Assembly (NCBI GenBank): GCA_044598425.1 | Contig: CP172536.1 | Location: forward strand, 2,542,001-2,606,000 | DNA length: 64,000 bases | DNA from: JAEVLT01 sp044598425 | GTDB lineage: Bacteria; Bacillota; Bacilli; Bacillales; Cytobacillaceae | Direction of reading: 5' to 3' | Part shown: positions 26,640-35,228 of the stretch, in pieces | Layout: each line of letters starts with the position of its first letter | How positions within the stretch are numbered: the stretch's first letter is position 1 | Notes under the pieces: generated by a model | Database searches by the model: none | The model's input: only the letters and a program-made list of their open reading frames with translations | Told to the model about the DNA's origin: nothing | Made by a program: the position numbers and the translations under genes

Positions 26640-27668
26640 TTAAATGATGAGCATTGCATCACCAAAACTGAAAAAACGGTACCGTTCCTGCACAGCAACA
26701 TTGTAGGCATGCAAAATATTCTCCCTGCCAGCTAAAGCACTGACGAGCATAATCAACGTTGATTTAGGCAAATGAAAGTTCGTGATCATGCCATCAATCG
26801 CATTAAACGGAAACCCTGGATAAATAAAAATATTTGTCCATCCGCTTCCTTCAGTAAAAACACCGTCATGTTTCGCTGCGATTGTTTCAAGCGTCCTTGT
26901 AGAAGTCGTACCAACGGTAATGATTCTTCCGCCGCTATTTCTTACCTCATTCAGCAGGCGGGCTGTTCCTTCGGTTACCATGTAAAACTCGGAGTGCATC
27001 TCATGTTCAAGAACATCCTCGACACTAACAGGTCTGAACGTACCAAGGCCAACATGCAGTGTAATAAACGCGATATGTACACCCATTTCCCGAATTTCGT
27101 CCAAAAGTTCCTCGGTAAAATGAAGGCCGGCAGTTGGTGCGGCGGCAGACCCCGGCTCACGTGCATAGACTGTCTGATAACGGTCACGATCATCAAGCTG
27201 TTCTTTTATATAAGGCGGCAGCGGCATTTCTCCTAATTGATTCAGCACTTCATAAAAAATGCCTTTGTAGTGAAATTCCAAAGTCCGGCCTCCATGATCG
27301 GAAGTTCCTGTACAAACCGCGGTTAAAAGTCCATCTCCGAAGCTAAGCTTCATCCCTTCTTTTATCCTCTTAGCAGGTTTGATAAGTGTCTCCCATTGAT
27401 CACCTTCGAGCTGTTTCAAGAGCAAAACTTCAATTTTCGCACCGGTATCTTCTTTTACCCCGAACAGTCTTGCAGGAAGAACCTTCGTGTCATTTAGCAC
27501 GAGGCAGTCACCTTCCTGCAAGTATTCCTTAATATTTTTAAATACCGTATGGTTTATTGCCCCTGTTTGTTTGTCTAAAACCATCAGCCGGCTATCGGCG
27601 CGATTTTTCAACGGAACCTGTGCAATTAATTCCTCTGGTAAGTGAAAATCAAACAATTCTACTTTCAT
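26640..27668 (-). CDS. queA: S-adenosylmethionine:tRNA ribosyltransferase-isomerase
   Basis: 342 residues from ATG 27668, which restores the family N-terminus (MKVELFDFHLPEELIAQVPL) and the B. subtilis length; two earlier ATGs belong to the leader. Motifs: DCLVLNDTKVLPARLFG, AAPTAGLHFTEELL, FITLHVGLGTFRPV, GTTSTRTLE and ITNFHLPKSTLIMLVSA. It transfers the ribosyl part of SAM to preQ1-tRNA, giving epoxyqueuosine. Operon with tgt, 27 bases apart. Confidence 0.96.
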   Translation of the reverse strand: MKVELFDFHLPEELIAQVPLKNRADSRLMVLDKQTGAINHTVFKNIKEYLQEGDCLVLNDTKVLPARLFGVKEDTGAKIEVLLLKQLEGDQWETLIKPAKRIKEGMKLSFGDGLLTAVCTGTSDHGGRTLEFHYKGIFYEVLNQLGEMPLPPYIKEQLDDRDRYQTVYAREPGSAAAPTAGLHFTEELLDEIREMGVHIAFITLHVGLGTFRPVSVEDVLEHEMHSEFYMVTEGTARLLNEVRNSGGRIITVGTTSTRTLETIAAKHDGVFTEGSGWTNIFIYPGFPFNAIDGMITNFHLPKSTLIMLVSALAGRENILHAYNVAVQERYRFFSFGDAMLII

Positions 27669-27690
27669 TTCAGACATCCCCATCTTGATT

Positions 27691-27897
27691 TTAGCGAAAT
27701 CGATTTAAAAAATAAAAAATGACTGACAAGAGTATGCTTATTAAAATCGAGGTAACAACCGGAAAATAAAAGGTGGTGTTCCCCTTTTTGAAAATCAAAT
27801 CTCCCGGCAATTTTCCGAGATGTAAAAAAGACAGCAGAAAGCCGGAAACAAAGATAATTGCCCCTATTAGCATAAGCATTTTTGCTAGCCCTGTCAC
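27691..27897 (-). CDS. DUF2905 small membrane protein (YrzS-like)
   Basis: 68 residues with two membrane helices separated by a short loop containing GKLPGDLIFKKGN, the DUF2905 signature. Begins with GTG that overlaps the ruvB stop (GTGA), so it is coupled to ruvB. Function unknown; the same ruvB-(DUF2905)-queA order occurs in B. subtilis. Confidence 0.85.
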   Translation of the reverse strand: MTGLAKMLMLIGAIIFVSGFLLSFLHLGKLPGDLIFKKGNTTFYFPVVTSILISILLSVIFYFLNRFR

Positions 27898-28895
27898 GTC
27901 TTAGGCACCTCCATCTGAAAGTGGCAATACACAAGTTCTGTCACCATTCTTCCTCGCGGTGTTCTTTGCAGAAAACCGATTTGTAGCAAATAGGGTTCAT
28001 ATACGTCCTCAATAGTCTCGCGCTCTTCGCCAATCGTAGCCGCAATCGTGTCGAGCCCCACAGGACCGCCGCGAAATTTTTCAATAATTCCTTTTAAAAG
28101 CTTGTGGTCAATATGATCAAGACCCAGTCTGTCTACTTGAAGCAGCTCCAAAGCTTCGTTCGCCAGAAAAAGATCAATTCTGCCATCTCCTTTTACTTGA
28201 GCAAAATCCCTTACTCTCCTTAGTAGACGGTTGGCAATTCGCGGTGTTCCGCGCGACCTTCTGGCAATTTCCGCCGCGGCCAAACCCTCGATCTCTGTTT
28301 CAAACAAGTCAGCAGTTCTTTTTACAATGCTGGTTAGCTGTTCTTCTTTATAATACTCGAGACGGCTTAAAACACCAAATCGATCTCTTAACGGTGCAGA
28401 AATTGAACCTGCTCTTGTAGTAGCCCCGATTAAGGTAAATGGCGGCAAATCGAGGCGCACAGAGCGAGCACTTGGCCCTTTGCCAATCACGATATCAAGG
28501 CAGAAATCTTCCATAGCTGGATAAAGCACTTCCTCAATGGATCGCGGAAGACGGTGGATTTCATCAATAAATAGGACATCCCCTGGCTCAAGAGCTGTTA
28601 AGACAGCGGCGAGATCACCCGGACGCTCAATCGCCGGCCCTGAAGTCGTACGAATGTTAACTCCCATTTCATTGGCAATGATCGTTGCCAATGTCGTTTT
28701 TCCAAGCCCCGGAGGACCATAAAGGAGGACATGATCCAAGGGTTCATTTCTTAGCTTTGCTGCTTCGATAAAAACTTTCAAATTGGCTTTTACTTTCTCC
28801 TGCCCGATATATTGCTTTAATGTTTGCGGCCGAAGGCTTTGCTCAAACGTACTATCATTTAAATCAGCTTCACTTGAAATTATCCGGTCTTCCAT
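27894..28895 (-). CDS. ruvB: Holliday junction branch migration helicase RuvB
   Basis: 333 residues. AAA+ motifs: GPPGLGKTTLA (Walker A), VLFIDEIHRL (Walker B), LIGATTRAGSISAPLRDRFG (sensor 1 and arginine finger) and a C-terminal winged helix ending in GFLQRTPRGRMVT. It drives branch migration with RuvA, whose gene ends ten bases upstream. Confidence 0.97.
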   Translation of the reverse strand: MEDRIISSEADLNDSTFEQSLRPQTLKQYIGQEKVKANLKVFIEAAKLRNEPLDHVLLYGPPGLGKTTLATIIANEMGVNIRTTSGPAIERPGDLAAVLTALEPGDVLFIDEIHRLPRSIEEVLYPAMEDFCLDIVIGKGPSARSVRLDLPPFTLIGATTRAGSISAPLRDRFGVLSRLEYYKEEQLTSIVKRTADLFETEIEGLAAAEIARRSRGTPRIANRLLRRVRDFAQVKGDGRIDLFLANEALELLQVDRLGLDHIDHKLLKGIIEKFRGGPVGLDTIAATIGEERETIEDVYEPYLLQIGFLQRTPRGRMVTELVYCHFQMEVPKT

Positions 28896-28905
28896 GAATC
28901 ATCAC

Positions 28906-29517
28906 CTATTTTAAAAGACGCTGTAACGCCTTTTTAATATATTGGTCTGTTGATAATGCTTCTTTCTTCAAATCAGGGGAAATCCTTTTGATTTCCTTCT
29001 CGGTGTACCCAAGCGCCTTTAATGCAAGAATGGCTTCTTCAAACGCTTTCGTGTTTTCAGCAGCTGCTGCCGGCATCTCACTGGCATTAAATAAAGTAGG
29101 GAAGTAATCCGGTACAATATTGTGCAGCTTTCCTTTTAAATCAAGGATCATCTGCCTGGCTGTTTTTTTCCCAACACCCGGAAATTTGACAAGGAAGGTC
29201 TCATCTTCGTTTTCAATCGCTTGCACAACCTGCTCTACTTCCCCTGAGGCAAGAATCGCCAGCGCTCCTTTTGGTCCGATTCCTGAAACACTCAATAATT
29301 TCGTAAACAAACTCTTTTCTTCCCTTGTCGCAAATCCATAGAGAGCAATGAGATCTTCCCGGACATATTGATAAGTATAAATAATAACCGTCTGGCTGAT
29401 TTTACCTGAATAAACAAATGGATTAGGCGTTGATATTTGAAATCCGAGACCGTTGTTTTCAACGACAATATATTCCGGTCCGACAAACTCAACTTTCCCT
29501 TTAATAAACTCAAACAC
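28906..29517 (-). CDS. ruvA: Holliday junction branch migration protein RuvA
   Basis: 203 residues from a GTG at 29517 (GAGGGAG nine bases upstream), which gives the family start FEFIKGKVEFVGPEYIVVEN. The longer frame to 29625 adds 36 residues without family character. Domain I OB fold, then the two HhH motifs (SVSGIGPKGALAIL; KFPGVGKKTARQMIL) and a C-terminal domain III (EAILALKALGYTEKEI) that contacts RuvB. Operon ruvA-ruvB-DUF2905-queA-tgt-yajC. Confidence 0.95.
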   Translation of the reverse strand: MFEFIKGKVEFVGPEYIVVENNGLGFQISTPNPFVYSGKISQTVIIYTYQYVREDLIALYGFATREEKSLFTKLLSVSGIGPKGALAILASGEVEQVVQAIENEDETFLVKFPGVGKKTARQMILDLKGKLHNIVPDYFPTLFNASEMPAAAAENTKAFEEAILALKALGYTEKEIKRISPDLKKEALSTDQYIKKALQRLLK

Positions 29518-29645
29518 TGTTCTTTTCTCTCCCTCAAACTTCGTCTCGTCTGCCAATCGTCCGGGAGCAGGTGAACCGCATGACATAGCAGATCCGGTTA
29601 GGATGACTGTATACCATTCTACCATACAATTTTTATGAAGATATA

Positions 29646-29679
29646 GTAAAAAACCAAGCTGATTGGCTCAGCCTGGTGG
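29646..29679 (-). terminator. Terminator after bofC
   Basis: Minus strand CCAGGCTGA-GCCA-ATCAGCTTGG followed by TTTTTTAC, six bases beyond the bofC stop. Confidence 0.75.
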
Positions 29680-29684
29680 AATGA

Positions 29685-30248
29685 TCATTTATTTTCTTTT
29701 CTTTCACTAGTGGAGTATGGTTTAAATGTTTCTAATACTTCCATATACCGATCTTTTGTTTTAATGGGGATTCCATGAAAAAGCTCTTCCTGCTTATGGC
29801 TTTCTAGTTTTTTTAGATCAATCTGAAAGAACGATTGAATAATTTTTGATCGATCCGGCCTTCCATTAAAGATGGTTAATACTCCTTTGTCTGTAACTCC
29901 AAAATAGCCATTTGCTTTTAACAATGGAGATATATCATCAACTTGTTTTCGAAAAACAAGCTTTGTTTCGCTAATGCTGGCAAGCTGCCATTGATCATAT
30001 TTTGCCCAAAAGTCTGCCAAAGAGGTAACAGGCTCCTGAATCGTTTCTTCACTCATTTCGCCATCAAGATAAATTCGCTCTAAGACCACGTTTAAAATGA
30101 TTGGTTCTGTTTGCTGCTGAGGGTGATCGTTTGCCGATTTGACAGCGGAGCCCGCAGCCATTATTCCTGGTGCCCTTTCCATGAACATGAAGAGACCTAC
30201 TGCGATTGCTGCCATCCAAATAGGCCAGGCTGCTGCTTTATGCCTCAT
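29685..30248 (-). CDS. bofC: BofC, forespore regulator of the sigma-K checkpoint
   Basis: 187 residues with an N-terminal signal/membrane segment (WPIWMAAIAVGLFMFMERAPG), then the two-domain BofC fold: ILNVVLERIYLDGEMSEETI and, in the second half, GYFGVTDKGVLTIFNGRP with IIQSFFQIDLKKLE. BofC is secreted from the forespore into the intermembrane space and restrains the SpoIVB protease that signals to SpoIVFA/FB, both encoded in this window. Start ATG has GAGGGGG. Slightly longer than the B. subtilis protein (170). Confidence 0.92.
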   Translation of the reverse strand: MRHKAAAWPIWMAAIAVGLFMFMERAPGIMAAGSAVKSANDHPQQQTEPIILNVVLERIYLDGEMSEETIQEPVTSLADFWAKYDQWQLASISETKLVFRKQVDDISPLLKANGYFGVTDKGVLTIFNGRPDRSKIIQSFFQIDLKKLESHKQEELFHGIPIKTKDRYMEVLETFKPYSTSERKENK

Positions 30249-30324
30249 GTTAATCCCCCTCTTAGCTTAAAATTTGTTCTCATCTATAGTTTATCCTTTT
30301 ATTGCCTGTTCATACTTTTCATGT

Positions 30325-30361
30325 ATACAAATGAAGCGGCCCTCTGTAACGGGCCGCTTCA
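30325..30361 (-). terminator. Terminator-like hairpin after coxA
   Basis: Minus strand GAAGCGGCCC-GTTACAGA-GGGCCGCTTC then ATTTGTAT. Perfect ten-pair stem, but a short U tract. Confidence 0.65.
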
Positions 30362-30372
30362 CAGGTAAAGTA

Positions 30373-31035
30373 TTATTGATTTCTCATTCGGGTAAATGTT
30401 CCATCATCGGTCGTGACGATGACGCCACGTCCATCCACATAAGGGGAAACAGCTTGTTGAATCGCTTTTTTCGTCTGCGTTTCTTTCCTTTTATCAATTA
30501 ATTCCACAGAAATCAACACGGATGAGCCATAAACAACCGATCGAACTTTTCGGACATTTTGCACTTTTGCTGCTGTTTTGCGTACTTGTTCTGTCAGTTT
30601 TTGATGAGTTGCAGAGTCTGCCGAAAACCCGGTGTTGGCGATATTTTGATTTAAATGGCCGTGGTAATTCGCATCACTAGTACTAAATCGATTGTCCCGC
30701 ATGAAAAAATTTTGGTCGTGACTAGCTAAAGGCAAAGTTGGGTTTGGAGGATTTCCATTTTCGTCTCTTGTCTGAAGCTGTCTTTTTTGTTGATCCTTCG
30801 CAAGCTGGCCCTCCGCTCCAAAGCTATGATCCATCATTTCTGTTATCGGACCATCATTATCGTTCAAAAATCCGGATCGGTTTTGCGGGTGGTTTTCGTT
30901 TGAATAATAACCGATCGGCCGAGCATTATCGTTATATCGTTCATTTGCACCTGAGCGTTGATTTCCAGAACATCCTGTTATGATTCCGACTGCGAATAAA
31001 ACAACAATCGAAATGATCCATTTTTCTCGAGCCAA
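30373..31035 (-). CDS. coxA: YhcN/YlaJ-family sporulation lipoprotein (CoxA-like)
   Basis: 220 residues from a TTG at 31035 (GAGGAGG seven bases upstream). A lipoprotein signal is visible: ISIVVLFAVGIITGCSG, with lipidated Cys about residue 22. A low-complexity Asn/Gln/Gly linker follows, then the Spore_YhcN_YlaJ domain in the last 90 residues (LTEQVRKTAAKVQNVRKVRSVVYG, VSPYVDGRGVIVTTDDG). In B. subtilis the equivalent gene next to safA, coxA (yrbB), encodes a cortex-associated spore protein. Likely expressed in sporulation. Confidence 0.85.
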   Translation of the reverse strand: MAREKWIISIVVLFAVGIITGCSGNQRSGANERYNDNARPIGYYSNENHPQNRSGFLNDNDGPITEMMDHSFGAEGQLAKDQQKRQLQTRDENGNPPNPTLPLASHDQNFFMRDNRFSTSDANYHGHLNQNIANTGFSADSATHQKLTEQVRKTAAKVQNVRKVRSVVYGSSVLISVELIDKRKETQTKKAIQQAVSPYVDGRGVIVTTDDGTFTRMRNQ

Positions 31036-31130
31036 AGCCAAACCTCCTCACGTTCTTTCTGAGCATAAATTCTGCTCAATTTTAGCTTGCAACGTTGAGA
31101 GGATTTTCATTCATCTACAAAGGCTTCGCC

Positions 31131-32102
31131 CTAGGTCACAATCTTTTTTAGCCTTTCTACCATTTTTCTCCTCAAATAGAACTGTCCTAAAGTTAATTCG
31201 ATAACCTGCCGATGCTGGGCTGGGTTTAAATAAGATTTTTCACGGATCAGCCTGTTCCATTCACGAAAAATATCTGCTGGATACGCAAGCGCATAAAGAA
31301 ATTCAGTTTGTTTTAAGTAGCGCTTCATCGGCGGATGACGATATAGATAATCTAATGACCAATCAAGAAAGGGCATGATTCGGTTCGCATATTGCAGATA
31401 ATCTATGCCGGATGGGCCGATACTGATTAAATCAAAATCAATTAAATTCAATGTCCCTTTTTTATCTCTTAAAAAATTATGATGGGCTACATCGCCATGC
31501 AGGATTACATGAGGCTCTTTTAAAAAATAGCCCTCATTTTCTTTCATGCCTTTTAAAGACCAATTTGCCCATTGAACCATTTCTTGAAGGTGTTTTTCTT
31601 TTAAAAAATTTTGCAGTAAAGAAAAGTTTTGTTGAAATAATTCCAATCGTTCCTTCCATTTTTCCTGTATATCACTAAAAGACAGCAATGTGCGATAACG
31701 GGGCACAATGGAAGAGGTAATCTGATGAAGCTCTTTTAAAACCGCCATTCCATCCAAACGATTAGAATGGGATGAAAAAGAAAAGATTTTGGAGTCTGGT
31801 GCTAAATACTCCATACAGCCGAAATATTTCCCCTCAAAAAATAACGGGCTTTTGCTGAGATGCTTCACAAACGAATATGTTTTTAAAAATCCTTCTTTTT
31901 TTAAGGTGGCAGTAAACGTCTCTTGCAGTTTTAATTTGTTCAGATTTGAATAACCTTTTATGACATAAACGTTTTGATTCGTTTCGACAATATAAACAAA
32001 ATCTCTAATTTTTGCTATTTTTTTAATTTTTTCAGTGAATTGGCTGTCTAAATAGGAAAGGAGACGATTCGAATAATCATCGCCTCCGCTATTTTTAGTC
32101 AT
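31131..32102 (-). CDS. CotS/YsxE-family spore coat protein with kinase-like fold
   Basis: 323 residues from ATG 32102, inside the last codons of safA (eight-base overlap); longer starts would overlap safA heavily. An aminoglycoside-phosphotransferase fold is visible: the catalytic loop HVILHGDVAHHNFL and the DFG-like LNLIDFDLISIGPSGIDYLQ. This combination is found in the CotS/YsxE/YutH coat proteins of Bacillus, which sit in the spore coat; whether they have kinase activity is not settled. In B. subtilis ysxE lies beside spoVID, so its place between safA and coxA is a different partner arrangement. Coupling to safA suggests coat function. Confidence 0.8.
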   Translation of the reverse strand: MTKNSGGDDYSNRLLSYLDSQFTEKIKKIAKIRDFVYIVETNQNVYVIKGYSNLNKLKLQETFTATLKKEGFLKTYSFVKHLSKSPLFFEGKYFGCMEYLAPDSKIFSFSSHSNRLDGMAVLKELHQITSSIVPRYRTLLSFSDIQEKWKERLELFQQNFSLLQNFLKEKHLQEMVQWANWSLKGMKENEGYFLKEPHVILHGDVAHHNFLRDKKGTLNLIDFDLISIGPSGIDYLQYANRIMPFLDWSLDYLYRHPPMKRYLKQTEFLYALAYPADIFREWNRLIREKSYLNPAQHRQVIELTLGQFYLRRKMVERLKKIVT

Positions 32103-33843
32103 CATTTTCTTCATTGCCATCAGCTTCATATCGCGGCATTGCGTATGATCCCGCTCCAATTGGCCCCATTCCATACGGATTCATAAATGGCGGCTGCGCA
32201 AATGTGGCTGGCGCTGTATAGGGAGCTGAGTAGATCGGCGGCGTTGGTGGAACAAATGTTTGCGGTGGAATAGAAGGCATGCATCCACAATCCCCTAAAC
32301 CGCCTGTACTAACAGGTATTTGCCCTTGAACCGGGTATGCTTGAGCCGCCATTTCCGGTGATTCAAACCCGCTTTCATCCATCCCTATTCCTGGCTGCAT
32401 TGCTCCCATTTGCGGATATCCATATGTCATTTGCCCATATGGATACATCATTGCTTGATTTGAATAGGGCGAAACCATCCCAGGATTACCATATGGGTTC
32501 ATCATGACCGGAGCACTTCCCGCAACTGGCTGCCTTCCTGAATAGTAACCGGCCGGATATCCGGGATAGCCCTGCATTGGTATACCTTGCGGGTTCATCA
32601 TCGGATATTGCGGTTCCATTCCTTGCATTGGCATACCTTGCGGGTTCATCATCGGATATTGCGGTTCCATTCCTTGCATTGGCATTCCTTGCGGGTTCAT
32701 CATCGGATATTGCGATTCCATTCCTTGCATTGGCATTCCTTGCGGGTTCATCATCGGATATTGCGGTTCCATTCCTTGCATTGGCATTCCTTGTGGGTTC
32801 ATCATCGAATATTGCGATTCCATTCCTTGCATTGGCATTCCTTGCGGGTTCATCATCGGATATTGCGATTCCATTCCTTGCATTGGCATTCCTTGCGGGT
32901 TCATCATCGGATATTGCGATTCCATTCCTTGCATTGGCATTCCTTGCGGGTTCATCATCGGATATTGCGATTCCATTCCTTGCATTGGCATTCCTTGCGG
33001 GTCCATCATTTGGCCTTGGACTCCTACTCCCGGCATAGTCCCAGCCATTGGGTTCATCATTGGCATTTGCGGCATAAACGAGGATGAAGATTCATCTTCG
33101 TACTGCGGCGGCGCGAACGATGCACCAGCAACAGCCGGAGTTGGTACAGAAGCTGCCGACATCACCCCATGGGTCACAGCTGGATTATAGGGGGGTTGCT
33201 GAAACGGCATCATTGGCTGTAGTGGATATTCTGGCGGGCAAAAACCAGGACCAGGCATAACAGGTGTAACTGGGACGCAATAATCTTGACACATCGGCTG
33301 TTCAACTCCTTGAGGCGGCATTTCCAACGGTGATTCCTCAACCGGTACAGGTATTTCTTTCTTCGGAACCGCTTTTACCTCAGGGAGAATAGTGACCGGT
33401 TTCGGTGGAAGCTGCGGTTGGGGCGGCTGCTGGACAGTCATATTGGCCATATTCATCATATAATAGTTGTTAATATCGATTTCAGGAATCACTGGAAGAG
33501 GCATTTTGGGAGTATATGGTGCTTTTGGCGCTTCTTTTATGATTGGCGCTTCCTCTACTGGAGCTTCAACAATCGGTGCTGGGATTGGCTTTTCTTTCGC
33601 AAACGGGTGCTCAAGCGGAATTTCTTTTTTAACCCCTATATTTTCTGCTCCCGGTTTTGTTCCCATTGGTGCTTCTTTTTTTATCATTCCACCTGACGTT
33701 GGGACTTTCACTTTCATTCCGGGCATAATCATATCAGGGTTGCTGAGCTGTGAATTCATTTTTTTCAGCTCTTCAAAATTCACGCCGTACTTCTTGGCGA
33801 TCTTCCAAAGAGTATCCCCTTTCTGTACGATATGGATCTTCAC
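32095..33843 (-). CDS. safA: SafA-like spore coat morphogenetic protein with tandem repeats
   Basis: 582 residues from a GTG at 33843, eight bases after GGAGGG; this gives the SafA start KIHIVQKGDTLWKIAKKYG. Residues 2-48 are a LysM domain that anchors SafA to cortex peptidoglycan. The rest is Pro/Met/Gln-rich and of low complexity; about 145 residues in the middle consist of eight copies of a 17-residue unit (MMNPQGMPMQGMESQYP) plus a partial ninth. The C-terminus is rich in Tyr, Pro and Gly, fitting transglutaminase cross-linking of inner coat. Longer than B. subtilis SafA (387), mainly because of the repeat. Likely mother-cell expressed. Confidence 0.9.
   Translation of the reverse strand: MKIHIVQKGDTLWKIAKKYGVNFEELKKMNSQLSNPDMIMPGMKVKVPTSGGMIKKEAPMGTKPGAENIGVKKEIPLEHPFAKEKPIPAPIVEAPVEEAPIIKEAPKAPYTPKMPLPVIPEIDINNYYMMNMANMTVQQPPQPQLPPKPVTILPEVKAVPKKEIPVPVEESPLEMPPQGVEQPMCQDYCVPVTPVMPGPGFCPPEYPLQPMMPFQQPPYNPAVTHGVMSAASVPTPAVAGASFAPPQYEDESSSSFMPQMPMMNPMAGTMPGVGVQGQMMDPQGMPMQGMESQYPMMNPQGMPMQGMESQYPMMNPQGMPMQGMESQYPMMNPQGMPMQGMESQYSMMNPQGMPMQGMEPQYPMMNPQGMPMQGMESQYPMMNPQGMPMQGMEPQYPMMNPQGMPMQGMEPQYPMMNPQGIPMQGYPGYPAGYYSGRQPVAGSAPVMMNPYGNPGMVSPYSNQAMMYPYGQMTYGYPQMGAMQPGIGMDESGFESPEMAAQAYPVQGQIPVSTGGLGDCGCMPSIPPQTFVPPTPPIYSAPYTAPATFAQPPFMNPYGMGPIGAGSYAMPRYEADGNEENDD
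32569..33009 (-). repeat. 51-bp in-frame tandem repeat within safA
   Basis: Eight complete 51-bp units (32602-33009) and a partial ninth (32569-32601), without spacers. Differences are few: the first unit has Asp for Asn, one has Ser for the last Pro, and Ser alternates with Pro after Glu (ESQ/EPQ). Units with the same variant are neighbours, which points to recent duplication by slippage or unequal crossing-over. The plus-strand open frames across it are by-products of the periodicity. Confidence 0.95.
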
Positions 33844-33875
33844 TCTGATTTCCCTCCTATGGCATAAGTCCATAT

Positions 33876-33883
33876 AGTGTATG
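33876..33883 (-). promoter_or_regulatory. Possible sigma-E -10 element upstream of safA
   Basis: Minus strand CATACACT, close to the sigma-E -10 consensus CATACAAT, about 33 bases before the safA GTG. The -35 region is unconvincing, so this is only a hint. Confidence 0.3.
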
Positions 33884-33900
33884 TGTAAATGGGCAAAGTG

Positions 33901-34272
33901 CTAATGATCTTCACCAAAACTTATGATTTTTTTTTTGCATTTATGATTCGGACTTTGATTTAATGATATGATCTCTTTATCACGATTATCAGCCAAGTTG
34001 CTTAATTGAATGCCGCCAGACGCTTCCGTAATGATTCCATTTGGTATAAGCAGTCTTAATTCTTTAATTTCTGCAGGAGTCCGATTATCAAACATAATCA
34101 CATCAACACCTGCATTCACCGCTTCCATTACCTGTTCCTCTGTTTCAGCCTCTACCTCGATTTTCACCATATGACCAGCTTTTTTGCGAACCGTTTCAAC
34201 AGCGCTTTTAATCGACCCTGCAAAGGAAATGTGGTTGTCTTTTATCATCACGCCATCATATAGACCAAACAC
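33901..34272 (-). pseudogene. nadC: nadC remnant (quinolinate phosphoribosyltransferase)
   Basis: A 124-codon open frame whose first two thirds match the C-terminal barrel of NadC: GLYDGVMIKDNHISFAGSI, KIEVEAETEEQVMEAVNAG, VIMFDNRTPAEIKE and ITEASGGIQLSNLA are the quinolinate/PRPP-binding strands. The normal protein is about 290 residues; the first 150 or so, including the N-terminal domain, are missing, and after SNLADN the reading drifts into unrelated sequence. There is no start with a ribosome site. nadB and nadA are absent from this locus. Confidence 0.88.
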
Positions 34273-34329
34273 TCAAAAGGGCTCTTTTTTACAAGCGGGG
34301 GGTCGGAGGGGAATTTTTTAGCCATCGAA

Positions 34330-34625
34330 GCGTTATTATCAGTAAAACAAAAAGAAGTATTATCAGTTTAAGGGTTTCCGGCATTGAAGGGCAATGGCTG
34401 ATGTTGGAGTGCAATCGCCTTGGTTTTGCAATTTCAACCGGAAGCGCCTGTCATATTGGTATGCAGGCTCCAGCAAGAACGATGCAGGCTCTTGGATTGC
34501 CAACAGCAAAAGGAAAAGAATTTATTCGAATTTCCTTCGGCAGCACCACAACGATCGAAGATGTACAAAAACTTGCGAGGACGATCGTCATCCTTGTTAA
34601 ACAGTTCAAAACCCGCGATTCTTAA
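34330..34625 (+). pseudogene. Remnant of the nad-locus cysteine desulfurase (NifS/NadS)
   Basis: The plus frame from about 34383 reads GIEGQWLMLECNRLGFAISTGSACHIG, continuing with PARTMQALGLP and IRISFGSTTTIEDVQKLAR to a stop at 34625. This is the last quarter of a type I cysteine desulfurase, including the catalytic-cysteine loop TGSACHIG; the PLP-binding lysine and the rest of the enzyme are gone. In B. subtilis nifS here matures the Fe-S cluster of NadA and is divergent from nadBCA, with niaR after it, exactly the remains seen. Only 80 codons are left, so it cannot function as a desulfurase. Confidence 0.87.
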
Positions 34626-34685
34626 ATGAATCAGAGATATGATAGAATAAAAAACAGTTAAATCATAAGGGGAGGTTTAAAATGA

Positions 34686-35228
34686 ATGGCAGAACAAAAA
34701 AAATTGTTGGGTGATGAGAGAAGGGCGTGGATCCTTCAACAGCTGAAAAACAGTCCCTCGCCACTAACCGGGAGTGAACTTGCTGAACAAACAAATGTCA
34801 GCAGACAAGTGGTCGTAGGCGATATCACCCTTTTAAAAGCAAAGAATGAACCGATTATAGCTACGAGTCAAGGATACATCTATTTAAAGCAAGCTTCTAC
34901 TCCGCCTCAATTTGAAAAAACAATCGCTTGTAAGCACTTGCCTGGTGATACGGAAAGAGAGTTAACTATTTTGGTTGACCACGGAGTAACCGTCAAGGAT
35001 GTACGCGTTGAACATCCCATCTATGGCGATCTTACTGCATCGATAATGGTTTCAAACCGGCAGGAAGTACAGCAATTTCTTGAAAAAATCAAAACGACCC
35101 AAGCCTCCTATTTGTCCGAGTTGACAGAAGGCTTTCACTTGCATACAATCACTTCAAACAATGAAAACAATCTTTTAAAAGCAGAAGCTGCTCTTAAAAA
35201 AGCAGGTTTTTTAGTAGAAAACGAGTAA
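34686..35228 (+). CDS. niaR: Transcriptional repressor of NAD metabolism NiaR (YrxA)
   Basis: 180 residues, intact. N-terminal HTH (LTGSELAEQTNVSRQVVVGDITLL, residues 27-50) and a C-terminal 3H domain whose metal-binding histidines are visible at H84, H99 and H151/H153 (ACKHLPG; VDHGVTVKDVRVEH; GFHLHTI). NiaR binds nicotinic acid and represses niacin salvage and de novo NAD genes. Start at 34686 lies ten bases after GGGGAGG; an ATG four bases earlier is out of frame. Its former local targets are decayed, so it probably still controls a niacin transporter elsewhere. Confidence 0.92.
   Translation: MAEQKKLLGDERRAWILQQLKNSPSPLTGSELAEQTNVSRQVVVGDITLLKAKNEPIIATSQGYIYLKQASTPPQFEKTIACKHLPGDTERELTILVDHGVTVKDVRVEHPIYGDLTASIMVSNRQEVQQFLEKIKTTQASYLSELTEGFHLHTITSNNENNLLKAEAALKKAGFLVENE

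Noticed and set aside
29518..29625. 36-residue N-terminal extension of RuvA
   Set aside because: No RuvA homology in it; GTG 29517 follows GAGGGAG and gives the normal length.
32569..33009. Possible CRISPR array
   Set aside because: Units follow each other without spacers and stay in frame with safA; no cas genes nearby.
32577..33087. Two long plus-strand ORFs with perfect periodic protein sequence
   Set aside because: They mirror the 51-bp repeat of safA on the other strand; no ribosome site, and the minus frame is a recognised SafA protein.
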